Assembly (NCBI RefSeq): GCF_029194005.1
Contig: NZ_JARFVA010000001.1
Coordinates: forward strand, 806,001-870,000
From: Flagellimonas okinawensis
GTDB lineage: Bacteria > Bacteroidota > Bacteroidia > Flavobacteriales > Flavobacteriaceae
DNA: 64,000 bases
Direction: 5' to 3'
This document shows positions 33,056-42,615 of this stretch, one piece after another (position 1 is the first letter of the stretch; each line of letters starts with the position of its first letter). The notes beneath the pieces are model-generated. The model was not told the DNA's origin. It made no database searches and worked only from the letters and a program-made list of their open reading frames with translations. The translations under genes were made by a program, and so were the position numbers.

Positions 33056-34251
33056 TGTCCAAAAAAGATTTTTACACATACCAAGCCCAAACTTCTCCGC
33101 ATCCATTGGCCTTGGAAGTTTCGCATGCCAAAGGAAGTTACATCTACGACCAAGATGGCAACGCCCATTTGGATTTTGTGGCAGGCGTTTCGGCATGTAG
33201 CTTGGGACATTGTCACCCAAAAGTGGTAGAGGCCGTAAAAAAACAAGTAGATCAATACATGCACGTTATGGTCTATGGTGAATACGTACAACAACCCGCG
33301 GTAGCGTTTTCCAAATTATTGGCATCTCTCCTACCCAACAATTTAAACACCACATATTTGGTGAATTCGGGTACAGAAGCCATGGAAGGCGCCATTAAAT
33401 TGGCTCGAAGGCATACAGGCCGCTCACAAGTCATCGCTGCTAAAAATGCGTATCATGGGAACACCATGGGGAGTTTGAGCCTTATGGGATTGGAAGAGCG
33501 TAAAAGTGCATTCAGACCGCTAATTCCGGATATTAGGTCCATACAGTTCAATGCTGAGGAAGAAATCGAAAACATTACCGATAAAACTGCTGCGGTTGTA
33601 TTGGAAACCATACAAGGTGGTGCTGGTTTTATTGTACCTGAAAACGGTTATTTGGAAAAAGTACGGAAGCGTTGCAACGAAGTGGGTGCCATGCTCATCT
33701 TGGACGAAATACAGCCAGGTTTTGGACGCACAGGCAAATTGTTCGCTTTTGAGCACTTTAATTGTCCACCAGATATATTGGTCATTGGAAAAGGAATGGC
33801 CTCTGGTCTGCCTGTTGGTGCTTTTGTGGCATCACATGAGGTAATGGCCGATTTAAAGGAGAAACCAAAATTTGGACATATTACCACCTTTGGTGGAAAT
33901 CCGGTAATTGCAGCGGCCAGCTTGGCCACCCTAAAAGAAATCACCGAAACGGACCTTATTCCGCAAACACTTGAGAAAGAAAAACTATTCCGAAAACTAC
34001 TCAATCACCCCTTGATCACAGAAATTCGAGGCAAAGGCCTAATGTTGGCCCCGATTATGAAAAGCAAGGAAGTAGCCGATTACTTGGTTGTTGAAGCAGC
34101 TAAAAAAGGCCTCATACTTTTTTGGCTTTTATTCGAGGATAGAGCTGTGAGAATCTCACCTCCATTAACCATTTCCATGAAAGAAATCGAGGAAGGTTGC
34201 GACCAAATCCTCAGCATTTTAAACGACTACCAAACCCGTACTGTTAACTAA
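33055..34251 (+). CDS. Class III PLP-dependent aminotransferase
   Basis: A 398-residue fold-type I aminotransferase. Features: NSGTEAMEGAIKLARRHTGR for phosphate binding, YHGNTMGSLSLMG, LILDEIQPGFGRTGK holding the PLP-pyridine aspartate, and GKGMASGLPVGAFVAS with the Schiff-base lysine. Close relatives include acetylornithine, ornithine and 4-aminobutyrate aminotransferases. No arginine-pathway genes are near, so the substrate is open. The one-base overlap with the OstA-like gene makes them an odd but clear transcriptional pair. Confidence 0.92.
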   Translation: MSKKDFYTYQAQTSPHPLALEVSHAKGSYIYDQDGNAHLDFVAGVSACSLGHCHPKVVEAVKKQVDQYMHVMVYGEYVQQPAVAFSKLLASLLPNNLNTTYLVNSGTEAMEGAIKLARRHTGRSQVIAAKNAYHGNTMGSLSLMGLEERKSAFRPLIPDIRSIQFNAEEEIENITDKTAAVVLETIQGGAGFIVPENGYLEKVRKRCNEVGAMLILDEIQPGFGRTGKLFAFEHFNCPPDILVIGKGMASGLPVGAFVASHEVMADLKEKPKFGHITTFGGNPVIAAASLATLKEITETDLIPQTLEKEKLFRKLLNHPLITEIRGKGLMLAPIMKSKEVADYLVVEAAKKGLILFWLLFEDRAVRISPPLTISMKEIEEGCDQILSILNDYQTRTVN

Positions 34252-34274
34252 TTTGTTGATAACATACCCCAAAA

Positions 34275-34316
34275 ATGGACTTTAAGAGTAGCTCAAAGGG
34301 TTAATTTTAAGTCCAT
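34275..34316. repeat. Inverted repeat upstream of the TPR gene
   Basis: ATGGACTT (34275-34282) and AAGTCCAT (34309-34316) are perfect inverted copies 26 bases apart, just before the TPR gene at 34338. They may form a leader hairpin or an operator. Confidence 0.4.
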
Positions 34317-34337
34317 AGTTCAACCAAAAACGTTCCT

Positions 34338-35738
34338 ATGGCGTTAGAATCTAACGAATATCCAGACAAATCCATTAGCAAATTTGAGTCCATGCTCAAG
34401 ACGGATGACGTCTATTTCTTTGATGCGGAGGACTTTGAGGAAATCATTCACCACTACCTTAACAACGGCAAAATATCCTTGGGGAAAAAAGCCATTCAAA
34501 TTGGTTTGGAGCAACATCCAAATTCAATGGAATTAAAACTTTTACAGGTAGAAGTTTTGGCATTCGAGGACAAGTTCGAAGCAGCTGAAACACTGTTGGA
34601 CGAAATTCAGAACATTAATGCGGCGAACGAGGAAATTTATATTCAGCGTGCCAATATCCGTTCCAAACAAGATAAACACCAAGAGGCCGTAAACCTTTTA
34701 CTGGAAGCGTTGGACGTTACCGACCATTCTTTCGATATACATTCACTGCTGGGCATGGAGTACCTGTTCATGGATAACTATGAGCAAGCGAAATTGAGCT
34801 TTATGCGATGTGTGGAAATGGACGACCGTGATTATTCATCGCTGTACAATGTAATTTACTGCTTCGAGTTTTTAGAAGATTTTGATGGCAGCATCCATTA
34901 TTTGAACGATTATCTGGAAAGAAACCCTTATTCTGAAGTCGCTTGGCATCAATTGGGAAAAATGTATCTAGCCAAAAGCCTGTACCTTGAAGCTTTGACC
35001 GCTTTTGATTTTGCCGTTATTTCGGATGATTCCTTTATCGGAGCCTATTTTGAAAAAGGTAAGGTTTTGGAAAAATTGGGCAGATACAATGAGGCCATAG
35101 AGAACTATGAATCTACCATCTCCATCGAAGACCCTACATCTTATGCATTTTTGAGACTTGGAAAATGCCATGAAAAACTTGGGAATTTCGAATTGGCCAA
35201 ATACTACTATTACCACACCGTTCACGAAGACCCTTTATTGGACAAGGGCTGGTTGGCCATAACGGATTTTCATTACGGACAGAAAAACTTTGAAAAAGCC
35301 CTGTATTATATCAACAAGGCCATAAATATTGATGGTGAAAACCCAAAATATTGGAAAAAAGCAGCTAAAATCTATTCTGCCCTAAACAATTTTGATGAAG
35401 CTGATTTCGCCTATAAACAAAGTGTAGACTTGGGCAACTATGAATTGGGAACTTGGAAAAATTGGGCTGAGGTCCTTTATAAAATCGGGGACCTGAATTC
35501 AGCCATCCAAGTCTTAATACAAGGCCTTGAATTCTATCCGGACAATTCCGACCTCACCTACAAACTTGCGGGCATCCATTTAAAAAATAAAGATTTGGAT
35601 GAAGCAAAAAGCATTTTATCCAAGGCCATGAGAATTGATATTGGTAAATTGCAGCAATTTGAAAAAGAATTCCCAGAATTCATTGAAGTTGATTGGGTGA
35701 AAGCGCTGGTTTCCAAAATAAGGAAGACAGCCAAATAG
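34338..35738 (+). CDS. Tetratricopeptide-repeat protein
   Basis: A 466-residue soluble protein made almost entirely of TPR units; about ten can be counted, for example HQEAVNLLLEALDVT, YNEAIENYESTISIE and FEKALYYINKAINID. No signal peptide or membrane helix is visible, so it is probably a cytoplasmic scaffold. It is followed 21 bases later by the DUF368 pair and aroE. Function not known. Confidence 0.9.
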   Translation: MALESNEYPDKSISKFESMLKTDDVYFFDAEDFEEIIHHYLNNGKISLGKKAIQIGLEQHPNSMELKLLQVEVLAFEDKFEAAETLLDEIQNINAANEEIYIQRANIRSKQDKHQEAVNLLLEALDVTDHSFDIHSLLGMEYLFMDNYEQAKLSFMRCVEMDDRDYSSLYNVIYCFEFLEDFDGSIHYLNDYLERNPYSEVAWHQLGKMYLAKSLYLEALTAFDFAVISDDSFIGAYFEKGKVLEKLGRYNEAIENYESTISIEDPTSYAFLRLGKCHEKLGNFELAKYYYYHTVHEDPLLDKGWLAITDFHYGQKNFEKALYYINKAINIDGENPKYWKKAAKIYSALNNFDEADFAYKQSVDLGNYELGTWKNWAEVLYKIGDLNSAIQVLIQGLEFYPDNSDLTYKLAGIHLKNKDLDEAKSILSKAMRIDIGKLQQFEKEFPEFIEVDWVKALVSKIRKTAK

Positions 35739-35759
35739 CCTACAGTTTATCCAAAATTC

Positions 35760-36677
35760 ATGCAAGCACGTCGTATACTGGACTACGTTTTCGTTACCCT
35801 CAAAGGTATGGCCATGGGTGCCGCCGATGTTGTCCCGGGAGTATCAGGAGGAACCATCGCCTTTATTTCGGGCATTTACGAAGAACTCATCACCTCCATA
35901 AACAATATTGACCTTTCCTTGATTGGTATTTTAAAAAAAGATGGCATCAAAGCCGTCTGGAACAAGGTGAATGGCAATTTTTTATTGGCCCTCTTCCTAG
36001 GAATTTTTATCAGTGTGCTCTCCCTGGCCAAATTCCTAAGTTGGCTATTGGAAAACGAGCCCATTTTATTGTGGTCCTTTTTCTTTGGCCTGGTAGTTGC
36101 CTCTATATTCTTTGTAGGCAAGGAGATTAAAAAATGGACTGTGGGCACAGTTGTGGTGCTTCTTTTGGGAGCCGCATTGGCATTCTTTATCACCGAACTC
36201 CCGGCAAACGACAATGTGGATAGCTTACCATTTTTGTTTTTATCGGGGGCATTGGCCATTTGCGCCATGATTTTGCCCGGCATATCAGGAGCATTTATTC
36301 TAGTGTTATTGGGTTCTTATAAAACCATTTTGGATGCTGTTCACGAAAGGGACATCAAGATTATTTTGACTGTTGGGGTCGGCGCTGTTTTTGGACTATT
36401 GAGTTTCGCCCGACTTCTTAAATGGATGTTCAATCACTACAAAAACATCACTTTGGCGCTGTTGACCGGTTTTATATTAGGTTCACTGAACAAAATATGG
36501 CCATGGAAAACGGTGTTGGAGACCAAAACTTTTGGGGACAAGACCATTGTTGTGGATGATATGAACGTACTTCCTGGCGCTTTTGAAGGCGATAGTAAAT
36601 TAATGCTGGCCATTGTATTAGCCATCCTAGGTTTTTCACTTATTTTTATCCTGGAAAGACTAGCTTCCAAAAAATAA
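35760..36677 (+). CDS. DUF368 multi-pass membrane protein (first copy)
   Basis: A 305-residue polytopic protein of DUF368. The family duplicates a half-repeat and both halves show the motif: GMAMGAADVVPGVSGGTIAF near residue 18 and MILPGISGAFILVLLG near residue 170. Members of DUF368 have been proposed to move undecaprenyl phosphate back across the membrane (the PopT group); whether this copy does so is an inference. It is followed 19 bases later by a second homologue. Confidence 0.9.
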   Translation: MQARRILDYVFVTLKGMAMGAADVVPGVSGGTIAFISGIYEELITSINNIDLSLIGILKKDGIKAVWNKVNGNFLLALFLGIFISVLSLAKFLSWLLENEPILLWSFFFGLVVASIFFVGKEIKKWTVGTVVVLLLGAALAFFITELPANDNVDSLPFLFLSGALAICAMILPGISGAFILVLLGSYKTILDAVHERDIKIILTVGVGAVFGLLSFARLLKWMFNHYKNITLALLTGFILGSLNKIWPWKTVLETKTFGDKTIVVDDMNVLPGAFEGDSKLMLAIVLAILGFSLIFILERLASKK

Positions 36678-36696
36678 GGAAAACCTAAGTGGGCAA

Positions 36697-37716
36697 ATGC
36701 ATCAACCTAGAACATTTCTGGATAATTTCTTCTTGGTCATCAAAGGCCTGTGCATGGGCGCTGCCAACAAAGTGCCAGGTGTTTCAGGTGGTATAGTTGC
36801 ATTTGTAGCCGGTTTTTATGAAGAATTCATCTATTCACTACAAAAACTCAATTCTAAAGCACTCAAGCTTTTGTTCAATGGAAGGTTCAAAAGTTTTTTC
36901 CAGTATACCAATGCTCGCTTTTTAGGTCTATTGATCTTTGGGATGTTGGTGAGTTATTTCAGTGTTTCGCGAATACTGGATTATTTTTTGGAACACAACG
37001 AGCTGTTTGTCTGGGCCACTTTCTTTGGAATGGTCATCGGTTCCATTTACCATATCGGGAAGGATTTCACCCCTTGGAACAAACGCACCATTCCTGCAGG
37101 TTTAATTGGTTTGATAATCGGCGTATCCATTAGTTTTTTAAGTCCCGCACGCGAAAACGACAATCTCTTCTTCATATTTTTCTGTGGAATAATCAGTGTC
37201 TCCGGTATGACGCTCCCCGGCCTATCCGGTTCATTTATTTTAATCCTTTTGGGCAACTATGTGTTGCTTCTTGTAGACTCCGTAAACGCACTTTACGACA
37301 CCTTTTCCGAGTTGTTTTCCGGTGACTTCAGTTTTGTGAACAATCCGGAGCGAATCCAAATTTTAAAAATCTTGGGGGTCTTTACCTTGGGGTCGATGAC
37401 TGGGCTGGTTACGTTTTCACATTTATTGAGCTACTTATTAAAACATTTTAAAGCAACAACAACTGCCGTACTATTGGGATTTATCACCGGGTCTTTAGGG
37501 GTTCTGTGGCCTTGGAAAAGGACTATTTTTAAATTGAACCCAAACGGTGGCACTTTATTGGATTCCAACGGCAATAAAATCATCCTCAACTATAGAAGAT
37601 ATTTCCCCGACATGGCAGATGCAGAAACCTGGTGGGCCATACTTTTTATTTTGATGGGGATTTTGGTATTATTGATTTTGGATTGGTATGGCAACAACAG
37701 ACAAAAAAATGTATAG
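36697..37716 (+). CDS. DUF368 multi-pass membrane protein (second copy)
   Basis: A 339-residue homologue of the preceding protein, with the same paired motifs: CMGAANKVPGVSGGIVAF and MTLPGLSGSFILILLG. Clear sequence divergence from copy one implies an old duplication and perhaps different roles. It ends inside the start of aroE (8-base overlap if aroE begins at 37709), so TPR, both DUF368 genes and aroE form one operon. Confidence 0.9.
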   Translation: MHQPRTFLDNFFLVIKGLCMGAANKVPGVSGGIVAFVAGFYEEFIYSLQKLNSKALKLLFNGRFKSFFQYTNARFLGLLIFGMLVSYFSVSRILDYFLEHNELFVWATFFGMVIGSIYHIGKDFTPWNKRTIPAGLIGLIIGVSISFLSPARENDNLFFIFFCGIISVSGMTLPGLSGSFILILLGNYVLLLVDSVNALYDTFSELFSGDFSFVNNPERIQILKILGVFTLGSMTGLVTFSHLLSYLLKHFKATTTAVLLGFITGSLGVLWPWKRTIFKLNPNGGTLLDSNGNKIILNYRRYFPDMADAETWWAILFILMGILVLLILDWYGNNRQKNV

Positions 37717-38440
37717 GTACGGACTTCTCGGTAGAAATATCTCATACTCTTTCTCACAAGGATACTTTACACAAAAATTTAAAGACCTTGGATTAACTGA
37801 CCACAGCTACGAGAATTTTGACATTCAACATATATCCGAATTCAAAAATGTTCTAGTCCAAAAGAACCTAAAAGGACTGAACGTAACTATTCCTTACAAA
37901 CAAGATGTAATCCCCTATTTGGACGAACTGGACTCCAAAGCCGCTAAAATTGGGGCCGTAAATACCATACAGTTTTCAGAAAAAGGATTAAAAGGATTCA
38001 ACACCGATGCTTACGGGTTCAAGAAGTCTTTAGAACCTTTTCTACAAGCGCATCATACCCATGCTTTGATCTTGGGTACCGGTGGCGCATCCAAGGCAGT
38101 ACGCTTTGTACTGGACGAACTAGGTATTGCCAACACTTATGTTTCCAGAACTAAAAAAGAAGGTCAGCTCACCTACGAGGAGCTGGACAAAACATTGATG
38201 GAGCAAAACACCTTGATCGTTAACTGCACTCCATTGGGAACATATCCCAATATTGAAAACAAACCAGAACTCCCCTATCAGTTCATTGGAAACGGGCATT
38301 TGCTCTACGATTTGATCTATAATCCAGAAAAAACCAGTTTTCTCTCTATAGGAGAAGCCAATGGAGCTGCCATCTGCAATGGCCTGAAAATGTTGGAACA
38401 GCAAGCAGAAAAAGCTTGGGAAATCTGGAACCAAGGTTAA
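37709..38440 (+). CDS. aroE: Shikimate dehydrogenase
   Basis: NADPH-dependent reduction of 3-dehydroshikimate in aromatic amino acid synthesis. The 243-residue protein has the substrate site LLGRNISYSFSQGYF, the catalytic lysine in NVTIPYKQ, GFNTDAYGF and the nucleotide loop LGTGGASKAVRFVL. I chose ATG 37709 (MYRYGLLGRNIS), the usual family start; ATG 37688 would add seven residues and overlap the DUF368 gene by 29 bases. Confidence 0.94.
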   Translation: MYRYGLLGRNISYSFSQGYFTQKFKDLGLTDHSYENFDIQHISEFKNVLVQKNLKGLNVTIPYKQDVIPYLDELDSKAAKIGAVNTIQFSEKGLKGFNTDAYGFKKSLEPFLQAHHTHALILGTGGASKAVRFVLDELGIANTYVSRTKKEGQLTYEELDKTLMEQNTLIVNCTPLGTYPNIENKPELPYQFIGNGHLLYDLIYNPEKTSFLSIGEANGAAICNGLKMLEQQAEKAWEIWNQG

Positions 38441-38584
38441 AAAAGAACCATTGACATAAGGATTCCATCAATCCTCACAAGCGTCATATTCTGCAAAAAG
38501 AAGAATCAATACTTTTGCTATTAGACAATTAAGTTGTTAAATTGGCTATAACTTTCATCAATCACATAGGTAAACAAGCAACGA

Positions 38585-40636
38585 ATGCAGGAAAATGATC
38601 GTAAACTTCAGCAAGCTGAAGGTGGCAAAGAAGAAACTACGGAAAACACAAAAGCTCCTTTGGAGGAGACCAAACAGGTCGAACCAGAAGTAGCGGAGGA
38701 CACCACACCCAAAACTGAAAATTCGGAAGAGCCGAAAGAGGAAACGGTTGCGGAATCCAAAAGTGATGAAGAAGCTGCCAAAACAGATGCATCCAACGAT
38801 CATTTAGATGAAATTGACGAATCCAATGCCGAGGATGCCGAGGATACGGACAACGAAAAACGTCACACGATTCCCATGTTGGACTATCACTCCATGTCCA
38901 TGGAAAATCTTGTGGGAGAATTACAACGCTTGGTAAAGAATGAAAAGGTTCAGGCAATTCACAAGCATGTCAGTTCCATCAAATACGAATTCGACCAAAA
39001 ATTTCAAGAATTCCTTGATGAGAAAAAAGAGGAATTCGTTTCCAAAGGAGGAAATGAGATAGACTTCAGGTATAATTCCGTAGCTAAAAGACAATTTAAC
39101 GAAGTATATTCCGAATATAGAGAGAAACGTGACCAGTACTACAAACAACTGGACCAGTCGTTAAAGACCAATCTACAGAAGAGACTGGATATAATTGAAG
39201 AATTGAAGGGCCTGATCGATATTGAGGAGGACATTAATACCACCTACAACAATTTTAAAGATCTTCAGCATAGATGGAAGAATGCAGGACCTATTCCCAG
39301 AGCCAATTATAACGATGTTTGGCGCACCTACCATCACCACATGGAAATCTTTTATGATTTTCTGCACCTTAACCGCGAACTGCGGGACTTGGATTTTAAG
39401 CACAATCTGGAAGAAAAACAAAAACTTGTGGAGCGTGCAGAAGCTTTGGCCAACGAGCCAGACCTGAACAAAGCCTTCCGTGAGCTACAGACCTTGCACA
39501 AAATTTGGAAAGAGGACATAGGCCCAGTTGCCAAAGAGCATCGCGAAGAAATTTGGGAAAAGTTCAGCAACGCTACAAAAACCATGCACCAACGTAGGCA
39601 GGAACATTTCCAAGAACTGGAAAAGGTCTACGAGAAAAACTTGGAGAAAAAACAGGAAATTATCGCCAACATTGCCAAGATTGCAGAAAGCGTTGCGGAT
39701 AATCACAGAGGCATTCAACAACAAATAAAAGAAGTTGAAGCATTGCGCGAATCCTTCTTTAAAGCGGGAAGAGTGCCCCAAAAAGTGAACGAGGAAACCT
39801 GGAGCCAATTCAAGGAAACCGTTCGCAAGTTCAACAGAACCAAGAATGCTTTCTATAAAAATCAGAAGAAAGAACAACAGCTTAATCTTGAAAAGAAAAA
39901 GGAGCTGCTGGAGTTGGCAGTATCTTTAAAAGATAGCGACGATTGGGCGGAGGTTACTCCCCAAATGAAGCGCATACAAAGAGATTGGAAAAAAATTGGG
40001 CATGTTCCAAGAAAATACTCCGATAAAATCTGGAAAGAGTTCAAAGATGCTTGCAACCACTATTTTGATCGCCTACATTCAGAAAAAAATGAAGCCCATA
40101 AAGAAGAATTCGAAAACTTTAAAAAGAAGAGTGAGTGTTTGGATCGTTTAAAGGAATTCCAGCTGAGTGGAGATAAAAAGAAAGATATTGAAGACATCAA
40201 GGCCTTTTTGGCGGAATGGAAGCAATACGGCCGTATACCCTACAACAAAAAGCACATAAATTCCAAGTTCAACAAGATTGTGGATGCCCTGTTCAAAAAA
40301 TTAGGGGTCGGCAAACAACAGTCCGAACTTCTCAAATATGGCAATAAGGTTCAAGAATTGGCCAAAACCGAGGACAATTATGCCATAGGCAACGAGCGTG
40401 TTTTTGTAAAACGTAAAATCGATGAAGTCAAAGCCGAGATCCGTCAGTTAGAGAACAATCTTCAGTTCTTCTCTGGGGACACGGAGGACAATCCATTGGT
40501 AAAAGAGGTGGTTAACAATTTGAACAAGCAAAAAGAGGCACTTCAAACCTGGAAAGAAAAAATGAAGAAACTCAATATCCTCGAACACAAACTCAACAAA
40601 GAAACCGAAGAGGATGAAAACTACGAGGAGGAATAG
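38585..40636 (+). CDS. DUF349 repeat protein
   Basis: A 683-residue, highly charged, mostly helical protein. The first 95 residues are acidic and disordered. From about 145 on, DUF349 repeats recur at about 75-residue spacing, recognisable by units such as LQHRWKNAGPIPRANYNDVWRT-like strings (LQHRWKNAGPIPR) and IQRDWKKIGHVPRKYSDKIW. Function unknown; a coiled-coil scaffold or RNA/DNA-associated role has been suggested for the family. It appears monocistronic. Confidence 0.9.
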   Translation: MQENDRKLQQAEGGKEETTENTKAPLEETKQVEPEVAEDTTPKTENSEEPKEETVAESKSDEEAAKTDASNDHLDEIDESNAEDAEDTDNEKRHTIPMLDYHSMSMENLVGELQRLVKNEKVQAIHKHVSSIKYEFDQKFQEFLDEKKEEFVSKGGNEIDFRYNSVAKRQFNEVYSEYREKRDQYYKQLDQSLKTNLQKRLDIIEELKGLIDIEEDINTTYNNFKDLQHRWKNAGPIPRANYNDVWRTYHHHMEIFYDFLHLNRELRDLDFKHNLEEKQKLVERAEALANEPDLNKAFRELQTLHKIWKEDIGPVAKEHREEIWEKFSNATKTMHQRRQEHFQELEKVYEKNLEKKQEIIANIAKIAESVADNHRGIQQQIKEVEALRESFFKAGRVPQKVNEETWSQFKETVRKFNRTKNAFYKNQKKEQQLNLEKKKELLELAVSLKDSDDWAEVTPQMKRIQRDWKKIGHVPRKYSDKIWKEFKDACNHYFDRLHSEKNEAHKEEFENFKKKSECLDRLKEFQLSGDKKKDIEDIKAFLAEWKQYGRIPYNKKHINSKFNKIVDALFKKLGVGKQQSELLKYGNKVQELAKTEDNYAIGNERVFVKRKIDEVKAEIRQLENNLQFFSGDTEDNPLVKEVVNNLNKQKEALQTWKEKMKKLNILEHKLNKETEEDENYEEE

Positions 40637-40683
40637 ACCTCGGCCCATTCCTCCCCATCAAAAAATCATATCACCATCCAGAA

Positions 40684-41106
40684 TTAAAAAATACTTTTTA
40701 AGAAATACCTTATCAAGTCGGTCGTAGTAACAATACCTTTAAGTTTTCCGTCATCTACGACAGGTAAGGCATGAAATTCTCTCTTCGACAAAATTTCTGC
40801 TACTTCTTTTATGCTTGAACCGGAAGTAACAGTAACTACATCGTGTACCATTACTTGTGGTATGGTGAACATATTATAAACAATGGTATCCACATATTCT
40901 TCATGTTCATCAATGGCATCCGCAAAACTAATACGCAACAAATCCGTATAGCTCAGCATTCCTTTAATGGCATTTCCCTCAACTACGGGAATATGTCTAA
41001 TATGATGCTTTTTGAATAACCTCTCGGCCGCCACCAAATCATCTGTGGGACTTAATGTGACCAAGTTTTTGGTCATGATTTTTGAAACAGGCACACCATT
41101 TTTCAT
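40684..41106 (-). CDS. CBS-domain pair protein
   Basis: A 140-residue protein consisting of two CBS domains: VSKIMTKNLVTLSPTDDL and IPQVMVHDVVTVTSGSSI mark the starts of each. Such Bateman modules sense adenosine nucleotides and control partners; here no catalytic domain is attached. It is a single gene on the minus strand, with its 3' end 47 bases from the DUF349 stop. Confidence 0.9.
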   Translation of the reverse strand: MKNGVPVSKIMTKNLVTLSPTDDLVAAERLFKKHHIRHIPVVEGNAIKGMLSYTDLLRISFADAIDEHEEYVDTIVYNMFTIPQVMVHDVVTVTSGSSIKEVAEILSKREFHALPVVDDGKLKGIVTTTDLIRYFLKSIF

Positions 41107-41326
41107 CTCACCAGTATTTTACAATTCCATGAATGAAGTTACCCTGATTCTCAACGGAAAAGTATGATAATTGTCAGGCCAACTGCATTTTTCAGGACGA
41201 TTTAAACACACTATTTTGCCATAAAATGGTTCGTTCACTTATAATTTTTGGCAATACACCCCTTTTTCTTGTGGTTTTTGTAAACTTTTAAAATATTTAC
41301 CGAAACCAACCTCTACTATCCTTACA

Positions 41327-42601
41327 ATGAAAAATCTTTTTACCCCCGCACTGATTTTATTGTTTTGCATCCAAGTTTATTCACAATCCTTTTACGAGAC
41401 CAGCTGGATCAGCAATAATGTAAAATACACAGCTTTTATAGTTCAGCACACCAGCGAAGAAGCGTTGGTTGCAGTAAAGTATTTTAACAACGGTTCTGAC
41501 AAAGTAGCATTATACCCTGGCAGGTACAAGACATTTACAAAATCGGACGGCACAACCGACCGATACCTAAATGGATACGACGCCTTTATAAAACGTGGCC
41601 CTTCAGGTTCTAGCTACAGTGCCGATAATTTTTACTTTAAAAAGACGGGGAACGGTAATTTTGAAGCTTACACCGTGGATGATAATGGGTTCAAAGGAGG
41701 CGACATCACAAATTATATGAAACCTACCCTGTATTGGATTCCAATACAAAAAGAAGCTCTCACAAAACGATACTTGGACGACTATTTTGATAAAGAGGAT
41801 GCACTATTTCCACTTTTAGCGTTTTACGGAAACGGCGAAGCAGAATTTGTAACTGAAAAAGCCGCTATAACAGCATTGGGAAGTGGAATTACCCACGCCA
41901 ACCCGCCTTACGATGATAGTCTTTGGGCCATATCCCTTAGTGATTTAGGTTCTGCAGCCTATACAAAACAAGTACTAAAACATTCCGACAGTTTTCCAAG
42001 TACCTGGATCAAGACTCAATGGGACAATGGCTATTTTATCACCTCCCTGGAATACGACTCATTTATGAACAAGTATTTAGTTGTAATGAGCAAAGGACCT
42101 AAATTAACAGGGCCACAATCTTGGAAAAAGTCCGAAACCTTCCCAAAAGAATGGGTTTCGGAAAAATGGGATAATTCATACTATATCACTTCAATGACCA
42201 ATGATGGTGGAAGTTGGTACTTGGCAATGACAAAGAATACAGGACTTGGCACCCAAAGATGGAAAACCAGTTACGAAATCCCAAAAAGCTGGATCGAAGA
42301 AAGTTGGAACATGGGATATTCCATTACCTCTGCGACCTATGGAAACGGATTATGGGCGACCTGTGTAAGCAAAAATGCAAATCTGGGCCTACAATCCTGG
42401 AAAACGGCGACAGAATGGCCTATCGACTGGATTCGAGGAAAAGCAAATGATGGATATAAAATAACCACGATAGCTTATGGCGACAATCGTTGGTTTGTAG
42501 TAATGTCCAATAGCTCATCTATAAGTTACAACACCTCCATAACAAACTATACCGATTTACCCATCGATTGGATACTAGATAAGATCAGAGGTATTAATTA
42601 A
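41327..42601 (+). CDS. Secreted repeat protein resembling DUF7477
   Basis: A 424-residue exported protein (signal peptide to about residue 19). Residues 20-200 form a unit with no recognised family. Residues about 223-415 hold four tandem repeats of about 47 residues, with the core W(I/V)-x-x-x-W-(D/N)-x-(G/S)-Y-x-I-T-(S/T), then W or Y plus VVMSK-like strand and Q-x-W-K. Examples: WDNGYFITSLEY, WDNSYYITSMTN, WNMGYSITSATYG, ANDGYKITTIAYG. From memory the same pattern fills the C-terminal region (DUF7477) of plant MUT9-like kinases; no kinase domain is present here. Expressed alone from a 220-base intergenic region. Confidence 0.8.
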   Translation: MKNLFTPALILLFCIQVYSQSFYETSWISNNVKYTAFIVQHTSEEALVAVKYFNNGSDKVALYPGRYKTFTKSDGTTDRYLNGYDAFIKRGPSGSSYSADNFYFKKTGNGNFEAYTVDDNGFKGGDITNYMKPTLYWIPIQKEALTKRYLDDYFDKEDALFPLLAFYGNGEAEFVTEKAAITALGSGITHANPPYDDSLWAISLSDLGSAAYTKQVLKHSDSFPSTWIKTQWDNGYFITSLEYDSFMNKYLVVMSKGPKLTGPQSWKKSETFPKEWVSEKWDNSYYITSMTNDGGSWYLAMTKNTGLGTQRWKTSYEIPKSWIEESWNMGYSITSATYGNGLWATCVSKNANLGLQSWKTATEWPIDWIRGKANDGYKITTIAYGDNRWFVVMSNSSSISYNTSITNYTDLPIDWILDKIRGIN

Positions 42602-42615
42602 AAGTAGCGACAAAG

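Noticed and set aside
38441-38584. Terminator or small gene between aroE and the DUF349 gene
   Set aside because: No stable hairpin with a T-tract and no credible open frame in the 144 bases.
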